The notes under the pieces: generated by a model | Told to the model about the DNA's origin: nothing | Seen by the model: the letters and a program-made list of their open reading frames with translations, nothing else | Database searches by the model: none | Shown here: positions 46,310 to 58,169 of the stretch, in pieces | Numbering within the stretch: position 1 is the first letter of the stretch | Layout: every line of letters starts with the position of its first letter | Assembly (NCBI RefSeq): GCF_010093595.1 | Contig: NW_022985439.1 | Span: forward strand, 2,686,479 to 2,750,478 | Origin: Mytilinidion resinicola | Taxonomy: Eukaryota; Ascomycota; Dothideomycetes; Mytilinidiales; Mytilinidiaceae | Direction of reading: 5' to 3' | DNA: 64,000 bases | Program-made: the position numbers and the translations under genes

Positions 46310-48850
46310 TTGACGAGCAACTTGAACAATGTTATCGAACTATTGCAAACCGAAAAAGAAGGGTGGGATCAAGAAGTGCGGGATCTACTTCAACGTCCAA
46401 ATGCCGACGTAAATGCCAGAAATCACGACGGAACGACTGCTCTACTGCTCAGGAGATGGCTTACAGATTATCTCAACTGCATGAACGGAATGAACGAAAT
46501 TTGGAACTTTTGGAGCTATTTCAGGAAGTTCCGGATGGCGCTGTGGCTAAAGGAATTCCCAACAGCCCACAGGACGAGCCGTCGCCCTTGACTTCTTTTC
46601 AGTGAAAGACGAGGGGCGCGATTGGCGGCCACACCCGGACAAGATTTTGCAGTGTTTCGACTTCTCTTTACCGCCTAAAAAATGATTAAGGCCATGACGG
46701 ATACGTTGCGGAAGAAAGGGGAGAGTGTATGGATTCACGTCCGAAGTCTCAATGTATGTATCCGTTGTAAGTGCTCTAATCGTTGACGTCTTACTTACGA
46801 CTACTACAAATCTTGTGGGTAAAGGTAAGACACTACGTTCATCATTCTTCTAGAAAGACGATCGTACAACACGCTAATACAACATTTCTAGTGGGTGGTG
46901 AAGCACCTACCGACATCATATGAATGGCCAAAAGCACCAACCTAATCGGTATCATTGATGAAGCTCTGGAAGAAGCCAGACGGCCGTCGAATCGCCGGCA
47001 AGCCCACTACACTAAGAAGGAGAATGTGGCCTCCGCTGTAGTAAGAACCAAAGAGATGTTGTGTAGCAGCCTCAGGCTTACCTCATAATGCAGATGCCAT
47101 ATTTCACGGCCGAAATTGGCGATTTTCTCGAATCACGAAGTCGTCACCTTAAGGGGTCACGCGAACCGGACGGGGGCTATTGCCTGCCGTGGAAGCTCCT
47201 CGACGATTGCGGACCCGAGAGCCAAGTTGAGAAGCAGAAATGCACTATGTACATCCCTCAAACTTTAGATCAGTCGTATTTGACGACAACTCAGTTTACT
47301 GGAGACCAAGCCTCTGATCAGGTCATCTACCGATGGAGGAAACGAGAGGAAGCTCTCAAAAAAAAAGGGCAGGGGCCCCTAAAAGGGGAGAGGAGGTCCA
47401 AGCGAACAATGATGAGGCTCCCGATGACGAGGCGAAATTCAACGGCAAGCTTCTGATGGTGAGCCAAGTATGGCTATGGCAAGTGGATAGTAAGCAGTTA
47501 AACTACGGTCGGATACATGACTCTAATGCCCGGCTTGTGGCGTCCCCGGACCCGTGGACTGAGGCCGAGGGCACTTCCTTGTTCGACAAATTACATTCTC
47601 TTTGGTTCCAAAACCAGGAAGAAAGTATCGAGAACTTTGTATGGCAGGTGCTTCATCAGTGCATTAATAGTTCGGATGAGCCAGTGTACAGAGGGCCGGG
47701 AGGATCGGAAACTTGGGCATCCATATTTGCAAAAAGCATTGCTGCTCGCGTACGTTATCGCTGAGCCCATGTTTCACTTACTCGCTGCTAATGGTAAGTA
47801 GCGTCTAGAAGAAACAAGACGGTACACAGAGTTTAGCGAGTACATCCGCGATGCCAGCAAAAGGTCGAGCCTGAAGCAATCGAAGAGCGAAGAGGAACGC
47901 AAGAGGGAACTCAAGGCGCTGTATGACATTTCTCCTGAAACCGAAGAACTGCGACAAACAAGAGACATTCGAAACGAGTTGGAGATGATTGGACGAGTCT
48001 TTGACACCCAGGACGCTGTTTTTAAGGACTGGGGAAAAAGGAAAGCAAAGGAAGATCCTGACAGGACCAAGAAAGCAAAGGAAGATCATGATAGGACCCA
48101 GAAAGCAGATCCTGATTGGATCCAGACAGCAGATCCTGATAGGGTCCAGAAAGCAGATCCTGATAGATACCAGAGAGCAGATCCTGATTTTGCCGGAAAG
48201 CGCGAAGGTCTGAAGAAACTCGATGAGGAAGCTCAGCGCATCGAGAAACGAGTATCCCGCCCACTCCACGCAAAGCTTAGACTGCTACTAATGCAATCCA
48301 GTTCAACCAGCTCCTCGATCTCAAGCAAAAGCAAGGTAGTTTAAACTTTGCTGCCGACGCCTACAATCGCGACTGGGAAAACGAGAAGCAGTCTCAACTT
48401 CTTTTCGTGTTCACAGTCATCACCGTTGTTTTCGTAAGTAGCACAGCAGCTTCAAATCCGCGCTTTCGCTCATGATTTACCAGACACCACTCAAATTCAT
48501 CGCTGCATATTTTGCCATTCCAACTGATAAATACCCTCATCCTGGCAACGGGGACGCCGTCAGTTGGAAGTTATGGCAATCTTCCGCTGCCTTGGGTATG
48601 ATAGTATCCTATCATAGCCTAGCTTTATGCGTTTGCTAACAAGACGTCAGTTGTGACGGAAGTCTTGTGCCTACTTCCAATTGCCCTATGGTTTGTCGCG
48701 AAAATGCACAAGGGTGCGCAGTTTCTTCAAGAAACTCTCTACGAGGGAGTCTCGGAAGGGACTCTTCAGAGAAGTGCAAAAGTCCTTCAAGACACGTTGC
48801 ACGATGGCGCATTGGACGGAACGCTCTCAAAAGGTGCAGGACGCTTTTAA
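46310..48850 (+). pseudogene. Ankyrin/CorA-like protein, frame-broken
   Basis: The pieces follow a known fungal layout. Ankyrin text (PNADVNARNHDGTTALLL, MAYRLSQLHERNERNLELLE, VALDFFSVKDEGRDW) at 46350-46670 is spread over three frames. A linker with DQVIYRW is joined to a second part (VSQVWLWQVD) across a run of nine A at about 47358-47367, where the frame shifts. The rest splices cleanly: introns 47750-47801, 48252-48301, 48434-48483 and 48596-48650. It ends with two CorA-like membrane segments (LLFVFTVITVVF and VLCLLPIALWFVA). Degenerate eight-residue repeats lie at 48048-48190. The 3' half may still be expressible; the 5' half looks dead. The homopolymer shift could be a sequencing error. 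Confidence 0.65.
48048..48190 (+). repeat. 21-24 base coding repeats (KADPDRxQ)
   Basis: About six units of the form aaagcagatcctgatagg... encode KADPDRVQ-like octapeptides inside the CorA-like reading frame. Units differ by a few bases, and the first two are variant (KAKEDPDR and KAKEDHDR). Confidence 0.75.
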
Positions 48851-49541
48851 GAAACACTTCCGATCGAGTACAGACCCACAGCCCGGGGGTAAAGAAAACT
48901 CAGTCAAGAAGAATCAGGGTGACGGTGTCGTAAGGGTTGGAATAATCGCCGTAGTTACTGCACCTGCTCTCCCAATGCTGCCTGAGACGCTCGGTACTGA
49001 ATCGGTGGTAATGGAAGAGACCTCGGTTGTGAGGTCTGAATTAGAGGATCGAGATGTCTTTATGTGACTTCCAGGAGCTAGTTCCTATTTTTCGAAAGTC
49101 AGCTTCAGCCTTGTTTGATCGTGATGGCGGGAAGCCACCCTAAATTGATGCTGGGTCCACATGCTGACACAGAAGAGCCGCCTTAGACTAGGAAACATGA
49201 ACAATTGAGCTTAAGGCCTTCTTGCAAAATTTCGTGACCTCTATGTGATCTGTGAACGATTGGATATACTGTAGATCCAGCGGTTTTCCGCCTGCACGAA
49301 AGTGTATGAGGTCGCCCTACCTACTCAAAATAAGCTGAATGAGATGTTAAATTCGGTACACTTCAGATTTGATATGGAGGGTGGAGGGTCATGCATGGAT
49401 ATGACGGGGATCTCTAGGTATAATAATTCCCGGAGCTTTATGCAAGTCGCGCCAAGACCATCCCCTTCAACGCGAGACGCGCCCGCGTCTCCCAGCTTCA
49501 ACTTTCCACACCTCTCCAATTCTCTCAGCGTCGTAGCAATC
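48851..49541. other. Intergenic before MSH6
   Basis: Contains a frame-shifted extension of the CorA-like tail up to about 49067 and the MSH6 promoter. No separate gene is supported. Confidence 0.4.
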
Positions 49542-52500
49542 ATGGTCCGGGGCATCGAAGGCAACGAGATGTCAACTCCGAAGCCCCCCACGCTCAAGAA
49601 AGCCGCCTCCGCCTCGCAGTCTGCCAAAAGCCAGAAGTCCATCTTGGGCTTCTTCCAGAAGAAGACGGATACTGGCTCCAGCCCTGCTCCCGCCTCCTCA
49701 CCACCAGACCCCACTCCTGTGAAGAAGGAGACGCTGTCATTAAGCAGCAAGAAGATCTTATCCGTCCGTCGGACCGCCACAGCGGCATTGACGCCGGCCC
49801 CGAGCAGCGACCCCCCAGAACCATCCAGTCCCGTCTACAGTGAGACCGAAGCTGGGAGAGGGAAGAACAAGGAGAATGGTCTGCCATCTCCAGTCACGCC
49901 TGCTAGTAATGAAACTGATCGCGTCTTGTCAGAGCTTGCAGGTGTTGCGTCTAGTCCGATTAGAAAGGTACCGCATTCACTCTTCCTCCTTCAAGTCAGC
50001 CCTTTGTTATTATACGTTCTGATCATCCATAGGGAAAAAAACCCGTGAGCTACGCCGAATCCGACGACGAAGATGACGAGGTCTTCCAACCAATATCTGC
50101 AAACGCCAGAAAAGGCCGGGCTACAAAACGGAGGCGTGTCAGTCTGGAGGACTCGGACGACGAGTTTGGTGTGGATGCAGCTACGGAGGAGGCTATGCTA
50201 GAAGGTATGTTAACTAAAAGTGATCCAGGATAAACAGACTTGATTCTGTCAGTCACTACTAGACTGCCGTTGACATTGAGACAGACATGGAAGATTTCAT
50301 TGTCCCTGACGACTCAGACGAAGATGCTGTTGTCCCGCAGAAGCGCAAGCGCCAGCCTGCTAAGCAATCGCGAAGCAAGTCATCGCCTCTGCCGGCACCA
50401 CCTCCCCCAGCGGACGATGACAACGAAGACATTGAAATGCATACGGTCTCGACAGCACAACAATGGACATACGACCCTGAGAACCTCGAGCCCTTACAGC
50501 CTCGCTCCACAAACGTCCCAGCCAAGAAGCCAAAGGACAAAAATATGAAACAAAAGGCACACGTTACAGAACCGGAGGCAAGATACCCTTGGTTGGCCAA
50601 TCTTCTGGATGCTGATAGGAACCCCCCTGGTCATCCTGACTATGATCCTCGAAGCATATACATCCCGCCACTAGCTTGGACCAAATTTTCTGCGTTCGAG
50701 AAGCAGTACTGGGAGATCAAGCAAAAGTTCTGGGACACCATCGTGTTCTTCAAGAAGGGCAAGTTCTACGAGCTTTACGAGAACGACGCCACCATTGGAC
50801 ATCAACTCTTCGACCTTAAGCTCACAGATAGAGTCAATATGAGAATGGTCGGCGTCCCTGAAGCTTCCTTAGACACTTGGGCCAATCAATTCGTCGCAAA
50901 AGGTTTCAAGATTGCAAGAGTAGATCAGATGGAATCCGCTCTAGCAAAAGAGATGCGCGAGAGAGGCGGAGAGAAGGCGGCCAAGGCGGACAAGATTATC
51001 AGGCGAGAGCTTGCTGCTGTGCTCACAGCCGGAACTTTGGTAGATGGTGGCATGCTTCAAGATGACATGGCGACCTTTTGCGTCGCCGTGAAGGAGAGCG
51101 AAAAGGATGGCCTGCCTGTCTTCGGCATTGCGTTTGTCGACACCGCCACGGCGCAGTTCCAGTTGTGCGAATTCGTTGACGATGCCGACATGACAAAGTT
51201 CGAGACCTTCGTCGCCCAAACCCGCCCTGGAGAGCTCTTGTTAGAGAAATCCTGCATCTCTGCTCGAGCTCTGAGAATTCTCAAGAACAACACCACTCCA
51301 ACCACGCTCTGGAACTATCTAAAGCCAGAAAAGGAGTTCTGGTCTGCTGATATTACATCTCGCGAAATTGACGCCAGCGAGTACTTTGTCTCGCCTGACC
51401 GAGAAAACATCGAAGCGTGGCCGCAAGTACTTCGCGAGGCAAGAGAGAAAGAATACGTTATGTCTGCATTTGGCGCACTTCTACAGTACCTCAGACTTGT
51501 AAGGAAGCCGTAACTCGTCTGTTCGAATGTCTGCTAACATGTTGCAGCTTAAAATAGAGAGAGACCTGGTCACCCTAGGGAATTTCGCTTGGTATGATCC
51601 TATCAGAAAGGCGACAAGCCTCGTTCTCGACGGCCAAAGTCTCATCAACCTCGAGGTACCATTTCACCCCATACATCACTAGTGAGAATTCACTAATTGT
51701 GTTTAGATCTTCGCCAATACCTTCGACGGCTCCACGAATGGGACTTTGTTCTCAATGTTGAATCGTTGCATCACTCCATTTGGGAAGCGAATGCTCAGGA
51801 ACTGGGTGTGCCATCCTCTGGCAGACTCAGTCAAGATCAATGCTCGCCTGGATGCTGTTGACGCTTTAAACGCGGACTCCACGGTCATGGAACGCTTCAC
51901 TTCCTCCCTTACCAAGCTGCCCGATCTAGAACGACTGATTTCACGCGTGCATGCTGGGCGATGCAAAGCTCAAGACTTTCTTAAAGTCGTGGAAGGCTTC
52001 GAACAAATTGAGTACACCATGACTCTTTTGAGTTCATTTGGGGAAGGAGATGGCGTCATTGGCCAACTCATATCCTCAATGCCCAATCTGGCTGGTACAC
52101 TCAAGAAGTGGAAGTCTGCTTTTGATCGGGAAAAGGCGAAGTCAGAGGGTGTTCTCGTTCCGGAACCAGGCGTCGAAGAAGATTTCGACGACAGCCAACA
52201 GGCGATTGATGAATGCCAGGCCGACCTTGAGAAGCTCCTGAAAAAGGCCAGACGTGATCTGAACTCCACTGCCATCATCTTCAAAGACAATGGGAAGGAG
52301 ATCTACCAGTTGGAGGTCCCTAACAAAATCAAAGGGATCCCGAAGGACTGGGACCAAATGTCTGCCACGGCGAAAGTCAAGCGCTACTACAGTCCCGAGC
52401 TCCGGAAGCTCGTTCGTGCTCTTCAGGAAGCCCAAGAAACCCACGGCCAGATTGTACGAGATGTTGCTTCACGTTTCTATGCTCGATTCGACGAGGACTA

Positions 52501-53522
52501 TGCTACTTGGCTTGCTGCTATCAAGATCGTTGCTCAATTAGACTGTTTGATCAGTCTCGCAAGAGCTTCCGCCTCGCTAGGTGAGCCATCGTGCAGACCC
52601 GTCTTCTCGAATGACAAGAGAACTGTTGTCGAGTTCGAAGAGCTACGCCATCCATGCATGTTAACGAGCGTGACGGACTTCATTCCAAACGATATCAAGC
52701 TAGGAGGGGATACCGCAAATATCGACTTGCTCACTGGTGCCAACGCCGCCGGCAAGTCGACAATCCTAAGAATGGTACAACACCCCCTCCCCATAGCCCT
52801 AAATCTCCTTATCTCATCAATCACTAACTCCCACCTAGACCTGCATCGCCGTCATCCTCGCCCAAATCGGCTGCTACCTCCCCGCCACCTCGGCCCGCCT
52901 GACCCCCATCGACCGCATCATGTCCCGCCTGGGCGCCAACGACAACATCTTCGCCGCCCAGTCGACCTTCTTCGTCGAGCTCGCCGAGACCCAGAAGATC
53001 CTCTCCGAAGCGACTCCCCGCTCTCTCGTCATCCTCGACGAGCTCGGCCGCGGCACCTCATCCTACGACGGCGTCGCTGTTGCTCAGGCCGTCCTCCACG
53101 ACATCGCTACCCGCGTCGGCTGCGTTGGGTTCTTCGCTACCCATTACCGCAGTCTTGCGAGGGAGTTTGAGATGCATCCCGAGATTCGCGCGAAGCGTAT
53201 GCGCATTCGCGTTAATGAGGAAGACCGCAACATCACGTTCTTGTATAAGCTGGAAGATGGCGTTGCCGAGGGGAGTTTCGGGATGCATTGCGCGGCTATG
53301 TGTGGGATCCCGAGTAAGGTCGTTGAGGCTGCTGAGCAGGCTGCGAAGGCGTGGGAGCACACAAGTCGCCTCGGGGAGCGCATGGAAGTGCAAAGAGGAG
53401 AGGGAAGGGTGTTTCTACCCTTGGGCGTGCAGAGTGATGTCGCATGGACGCTGAGGGAGGGGTTGGAGGGCGTTGGGGAGGGGACGTTGGAGGTTCTGAG
53501 GAGGGCGATTGAGGGGTTGTAG
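49542..53522 (+). CDS. MSH6: DNA mismatch repair protein MSH6
   Basis: Six exons, 49542-49967, 50033-50204, 50285-51498, 51548-51655, 51707-52774 and 52839-53522, give 1223 residues. A PCNA-binding box QKSILGFF lies near the N-terminus, followed by an acidic, Lys-rich disordered region. The mismatch-recognition domain includes FKKGKFYELYENDATIG (the Phe-x-Glu wedge as FYE). The ATPase has Walker A TGANAAGKST, split only after it by the fifth intron, then LVILDELGRGTSSYDG (Walker B/signature) and the ATHYR switch. With MSH2 it forms MutS-alpha, which binds base mismatches and small loops in the nucleus. A second Met at 49569 is an alternative start. Confidence 0.95.
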
Positions 53523-53952
53523 GTTTGTGCGGAAAACAGGAGGATGTAGTGGAGATTGTGAGCGAGTCGTGTGCGGGTAATGTGGAGAAGTATGTTTCTG
53601 GGTGTCGGCTGGGGGGATGGCGTCCTGAGAGAGTATGCTGTATAATAGGCCACAGAGTCTTGATCAAGGTCTCGCAATAATTTTAGAGCGATTAGCGGGG
53701 AAGGTATTAACTAGGATTCTCTTTCATCATGGCAAAGGCTTTGAACTGCTGTAGTGACGTGGTTCCGTGAAGTTGTTCTTGCTATTCAGAGTCGCCAATG
53801 TCAAGTCATTTGGAGCATATGTGGCTGGTACAGTGGCTAGTTCTGGGTATGTGTATACTCCTACCAGTGCGCGTAGTGCTTCAACGCACTGATCGAACGC
53901 CGGGGAATGGTTCACATTTCTGATATATGTACAACCTTTGGCTGATTTCTGG
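53523..53952. other. 3' flank of MSH6 and repeat approach
   Basis: No gene. The last part leads into the hairpin repeat. Confidence 0.4.
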
Positions 53953-54188
53953 GCACGCGGGGCATAGAAAAGGTGGCACACTAATTCTACAGCAAGCGTC
54001 TCATGTGTACACCTGTCTGCCACTGCTTGGGTTGCTTCAATGTATTTTCAGGGATGTAAAGAAGATAGATGCGCTTCGCCTTGGGCTATGTGGAAACTTG
54101 TTGAAGCACTTCCTGCAGTGGTAAACAGGCGTACATATGAGACACTTGCTGTAGAATTAGTGTGCCACCTTTTCCATGCCCCGCGTGC
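53953..54188. repeat. Hairpin-forming repeat R1, best copy
   Basis: Arms 53953-54026 and 54115-54188 (74 bases each) are inverted repeats with only a handful of mismatches, all C/T or G/A transitions. Weaker pairing continues inward (tgcttcaa against ttgaagca). The ~236-base element carries no gene. Related copies lie at 1-105, 833-960, 7355-7480 and 55822-55960. It may be a MITE or the hairpin end of a larger element. Confidence 0.75.
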
Positions 54189-54648
54189 TGGGGTGGCCTC
54201 GCGCGTTGATCAGTCGTTCCAAAAAGGCCGGACGTCAATTTAGTTTGGGAATCATAGCAGGACACTGCAAGCGCAAGCGCGCGCCATCAAGTTTTATAGA
54301 CTTCAGATTCACGTGTAGCTATCGAAATCTCAGCTACAACTGATCCAATTGCCGCCCTCCCTCTAAACGCCAAAAGAAAAAGCCTGGTTCCGCTCAGCTC
54401 AAACATTCAAACCCCAGAGCGACGTGGCGGTAAATAGCTTTCTGCAAGTTCGCTGAATGGGGGATGTACCAAGATCGGGGTAAGTGTGAATGACAAGAAC
54501 TGGCTGGGGGATATCGCAGAAAAGTGAAGTTGGGAAGTGCAAAATCTCAAAGCCCAGCCCGGGATCCCGTGAATTTGGGTAGTGGAAACCTCCCAGTGCC
54601 CAGAACAGAGAAGAAGGCAGATCTCGAAGTTCGATGTCGCAGTGGCGC

Positions 54649-55147
54649 TCATTCCTCGTCGTCCTCGGGCTTGATGCCCAGGAAGTCGTTGGTCGACTTG
54701 ATGAGCTTATCAGCTTCACCCTTGACGGCAAACTTGGAGGAGAAGGTCTCGTCGTCGTCGGAATGGCTCTCTGTAGCGGCAGCTGCCTTCTTTTTGGGGG
54801 TGCGAGCCTTCTTCGGAGACCCGTTGCCGTCGCCGTTGGCGTTCTTGCGCTTCTTCGGGGTGTTCGTAGCGGTGGAATCGGTAGCCTTGGCCATCGGAGT
54901 GCCGTTGGCGTCAGCAGCAGCGCGGAGCTTGCGCTTGATTTTGCCAAGAGTGACTTGGGCGGACTGCAGAGTGTAGCCGGTCAGCTCGGCCAGCTTCTTG
55001 TAGTCGACCTGCCGGATGTTAGAAACTAGGAAGATCTAGAGAGATGGAGTGGTCACTTACGGTGGGTTCAGTGGCGAAGCATTGCCAAGCGAGAGCGAGA
55101 GTGCTCATCTCTTTCTCGGAAAGGGTCAGAGCGTTGGCAGAAAACAT
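54649..55147 (-). CDS. Conserved small Lys-rich fungal protein
   Basis: Exons 55147-55061 and 55008-54649 give 148 residues. The N-terminal ~60 residues (LTLSEKEMSTLALAWQCF, VDYKKLAELTGYTLQSAQVT) look like a small helical DNA-binding or Myb-like fold. The tail is basic and then acidic (TPKKRKNANGDGNGSPKKAR; EDDEE at the end) with an SV40-like nuclear signal. It is probably nuclear. The family is common in Pezizomycotina but, as far as I know, uncharacterised. Confidence 0.72.
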
Positions 55148-56402
55148 TCTGGTGGATATCGGAAGGAGTTAAAGAGGATGAGAGTCTTGACTGGATGTGG
55201 AAAGGCTTGAAGAGGTTGAAAGCTTGTCTTGTGAATCGAGAAGAGTGATCGAAGAAGTGTGTTGTAGAAGGGTTCAAGAAGAGGAAGGCTGCTTGAACTA
55301 AATAGTTCGCTGAAGGTTGCCAAGACGAGCTAATCTACGCCCAGGAGCAGTGAAGTTGGAAGGCCGGTGAAAATCCGCGTTGTGAGACGGTTCTTCCCAC
55401 AAAATGTATGGCGAAACAGTTCACTTTGTGATATGTGACAAAAGTGGTGAAGGCTTGGCGAAGACATACTCTGATTGGCCCGAGACTAGCCACCATCGCC
55501 CGAGGAACGGCGAACTTTGTGACAACTTGGCGGAGACAGACTCGATGTACGCCACGAATGAGTGGATGCCTTCAGCCTTTGGCTAAAATCGTCGATTGAT
55601 TACTATTCTCTGAAAAGGGGTACACAGATGGTGGTTGCCTTGTCTGCCTTGATATACCAGTACCAGATTCCGTTGAACAGTGGCAGTCCCGCACCGTTTG
55701 CGGTGGCCCGGAGAGGCTTATCAGAACTGTTCGCTTTATATGATTTGTTGATGTACTAAAAGATATTACGTAATGCTAGGTAAGTATATACAAGCCTGGA
55801 GAGAGTGTGTATCTTCCAGTGATAGGCCACAAGTCTGCACATAGAGCCGTTGCTTGGGGTATCCCCATAGGATTTAAAAATCTCGGCGCGACATCAAGTT
55901 TCATGCAGTGGAGCCTTAGGAGGCCCTTGACTGACGGACTTCCTGCCAACGAGGCTGCTCTCGACAGTGGGGTATAGCATCCGTGTGCTCAAAATGGGAG
56001 CCTAGCCCTGCTGCTTTGCAGAGATAGTGTGCAGGCAGGTGTTGTGTAACTTCCAGGGCCCTAGGTGTTTGGGGACGATTGGCGGAAGACCGATAGGCAG
56101 CGATTGAGAGTTTGGTAGGCTAACCATCGGATGCAGTTGAATGACATCCGATCCATGGTGAGGGGGTCCAAGGGCATGGAGAGGATGTGAGGATGGTCGT
56201 ATTCAAGGGTCTGGACTCTTGGAGTAATCCAGACGAAGCGTACGGTTTAGATAGATAGGAGTCAGACCCGTACTGCACTGCCGATCGCAACCTTCATGGG
56301 TCAAATTTTCGCAACGAGCAAAGGGCCCACTCACTCATGCTAGTAGCATCAAAAGATTGCAAAAACGAGCCTTGTAATGCATGTTCTCAGCCCGATCTTC
56401 AA
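55148..56402. other. Intergenic with an R1-type copy
   Basis: Contains the repeat copy at 55822-55960 and otherwise no supported gene. Confidence 0.45.
55822..55960 (+). repeat. Repeat copy, R1 family (variant)
   Basis: Matches 833-960 in order and spacing (ggccacaagtctg, cgttgcttggggt, ccccatagga, cggcgcgacatcaagttt, cccttgactga). Differences are mainly transitions. Confidence 0.6.
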
Positions 56403-57912
56403 TTATATGCGTCTAACCTCCTTGCCCTGCATCTCTGGTCTTTCAACCTCCCACTCGTCCCTGAGCACGGCGTACAGTGAATCCCCAACCACCACAGAAA
56501 GTCCGAGACTCCAGACCAATGTGATGGCATAGAAAAAGTTGGCGTTTCCAGACCCCGCATAGATCCAGAGATAGTAGAACGCCGGTCCGAGGAAGGATGC
56601 ATAGAGAAGGGTTGAAGAAGCCAAGAAGCTATACCTCATCACTATCATATGTCAGTAAGGAAACGTTTAATAGACCGAGAATGCTATCTTCAACATGGAA
56701 ACGGCCCAAGTGAGACTCACGTGGAAATATGTGTCGGTAAAGTGGCACCAGCGCCAGATACAACGAACTATCCGCAATGCTAGGGTAAGGCTGGAATATT
56801 GCAAAAATACCAAGCAATGAGGTTACAACGAACAAGGGCTGCTGCCGCAATCGAAATGTGAGACCTCCGACGTATGAAAGTATGTGCAGCCAGAATACTC
56901 CAAGGAAGAACTCGCGGAACGAGTCGAACATCTCGGTAAAGAAGTACCACCATAATCCGACGTTAGGGGTGAGGTCGGGAAGCAGCAGTCGCACTCCATA
57001 GGTCGCAGCAAGGAATTCCCATGATCCCGTCAGAATAGCTGAGAGGTAAAGCAGCATGCCTAAAGCTGTAGCGAGGCCACCGACGTGTGCTAGTGAGAAT
57101 CCTATCGGGTTCGGCGAGGCCTTCGACGAAGTCACATGAGCGTCATATAGCATTAAGAGCAGGGGCGGGAACAGTAGGATCGGATGGAAGGAGAGGTATG
57201 ACGCGAAGGCCAAGGCAAGGATGGAAGTTATGCTGGCTCCCTGTGTTGCTTTCGCAATGGAACTAAGGACGAAAAAATTGGCCAGAGCTGATGTTGGTCT
57301 GGCAATGCAAGTCGCGATCGTAAATGGGCTAAACAGAAAGCTGTTGCTCATTAGTCATGTCCCAAAACATATGCATTATTCGTCCGTACCTCGCTCCTAT
57401 CGCTATATTGCTCCATCTCAAATCTTTCCTCGGGGACGTAAAAAGCCTTGAAGACACAGACTGGCCGGTCTCGGCGATCTGCATAAGCGCGCTGGCTCCC
57501 AGCAGATCTACGATTGTGTATAGCAGATTCGTCGCAAAGGGATACGTGGATGGATTCGGGAGAAGGGAGAAGAGGGGTAGGAGTAAGGGAGCCTGGGAAG
57601 GTCAGCAAAAATTCTATATATGCGGCACTGGAAAGCAGACCTGGTGAAAGACTCCGCCATCGTAGGGAGAGACATTGTGGGTGTATAGGAAAAGTCCTTC
57701 TTGTACTGATGAAAACGTGACAATTAGTGAGATTCAAAGGGGTTGGAAAAGCCATAGTTGGTGCACATACATCTCTTGAAGCTCGTTACGGGTGTGGAGA
57801 TCTCAACGCGACCCGTGAGGAGGTTCGGTAAGGACGGAAACGCAGTGAACAGGAACAGCCTCACTGCGGCTGCAGCGCCAAAAAGAATGGCCTTTTGCTT
57901 GTCAATAGCCAT
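56403..57912 (-). CDS. GAB1: GPI transamidase subunit, PIG-U/Gab1-like
   Basis: Exons 57912-57771, 57705-57641, 57592-57390, 57340-56721 and 56641-56403 give 422 residues. The N-terminus AILFGAAAAVRLFLFTAFP starts a multi-span membrane protein with about eight to ten hydrophobic segments. Family features include VSPYDGGVFHQAPLLLPL and SPFTIATCIARPTS, and the conserved region around QPYPSIADSSLYLALVPLY. PIG-U/Gab1 is part of the ER complex that attaches GPI anchors to proteins. All phases match, so the model is firm. Confidence 0.88.
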
Positions 57913-58169
57913 AGTAGCGGGCTACCTCGTCGGCGTATCCATGGGGGACTCGTAGAACTGCGCAGGCCCAATTGGGGTGGAGATGTATCCAGACATGGAC
58001 ATTTGGTGTTTCGAGCTCTGCCAAGCCGGAGCGCGGTTAATAGTCGCGCCTAAATGCGCCACTTTGCATCGTTTGCACCGCCCGCCGCATTTTTTTCGGC
58101 TTCATCCCGCAACTTTTCGAGCTGCTCTCCCACAAGCTATCTCCAGTATACTAGACCCAACTCTTCAAG

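Noticed and set aside
48048..48190. CRISPR-like array from regularly spaced repeats
   Set aside because: Units are adjacent coding repeats of 21-24 bases without spacers, in a eukaryotic gene.
53558..53677. Minus-strand frames over the end of MSH6
   Set aside because: They are shadows of the MSH6 coding strand.
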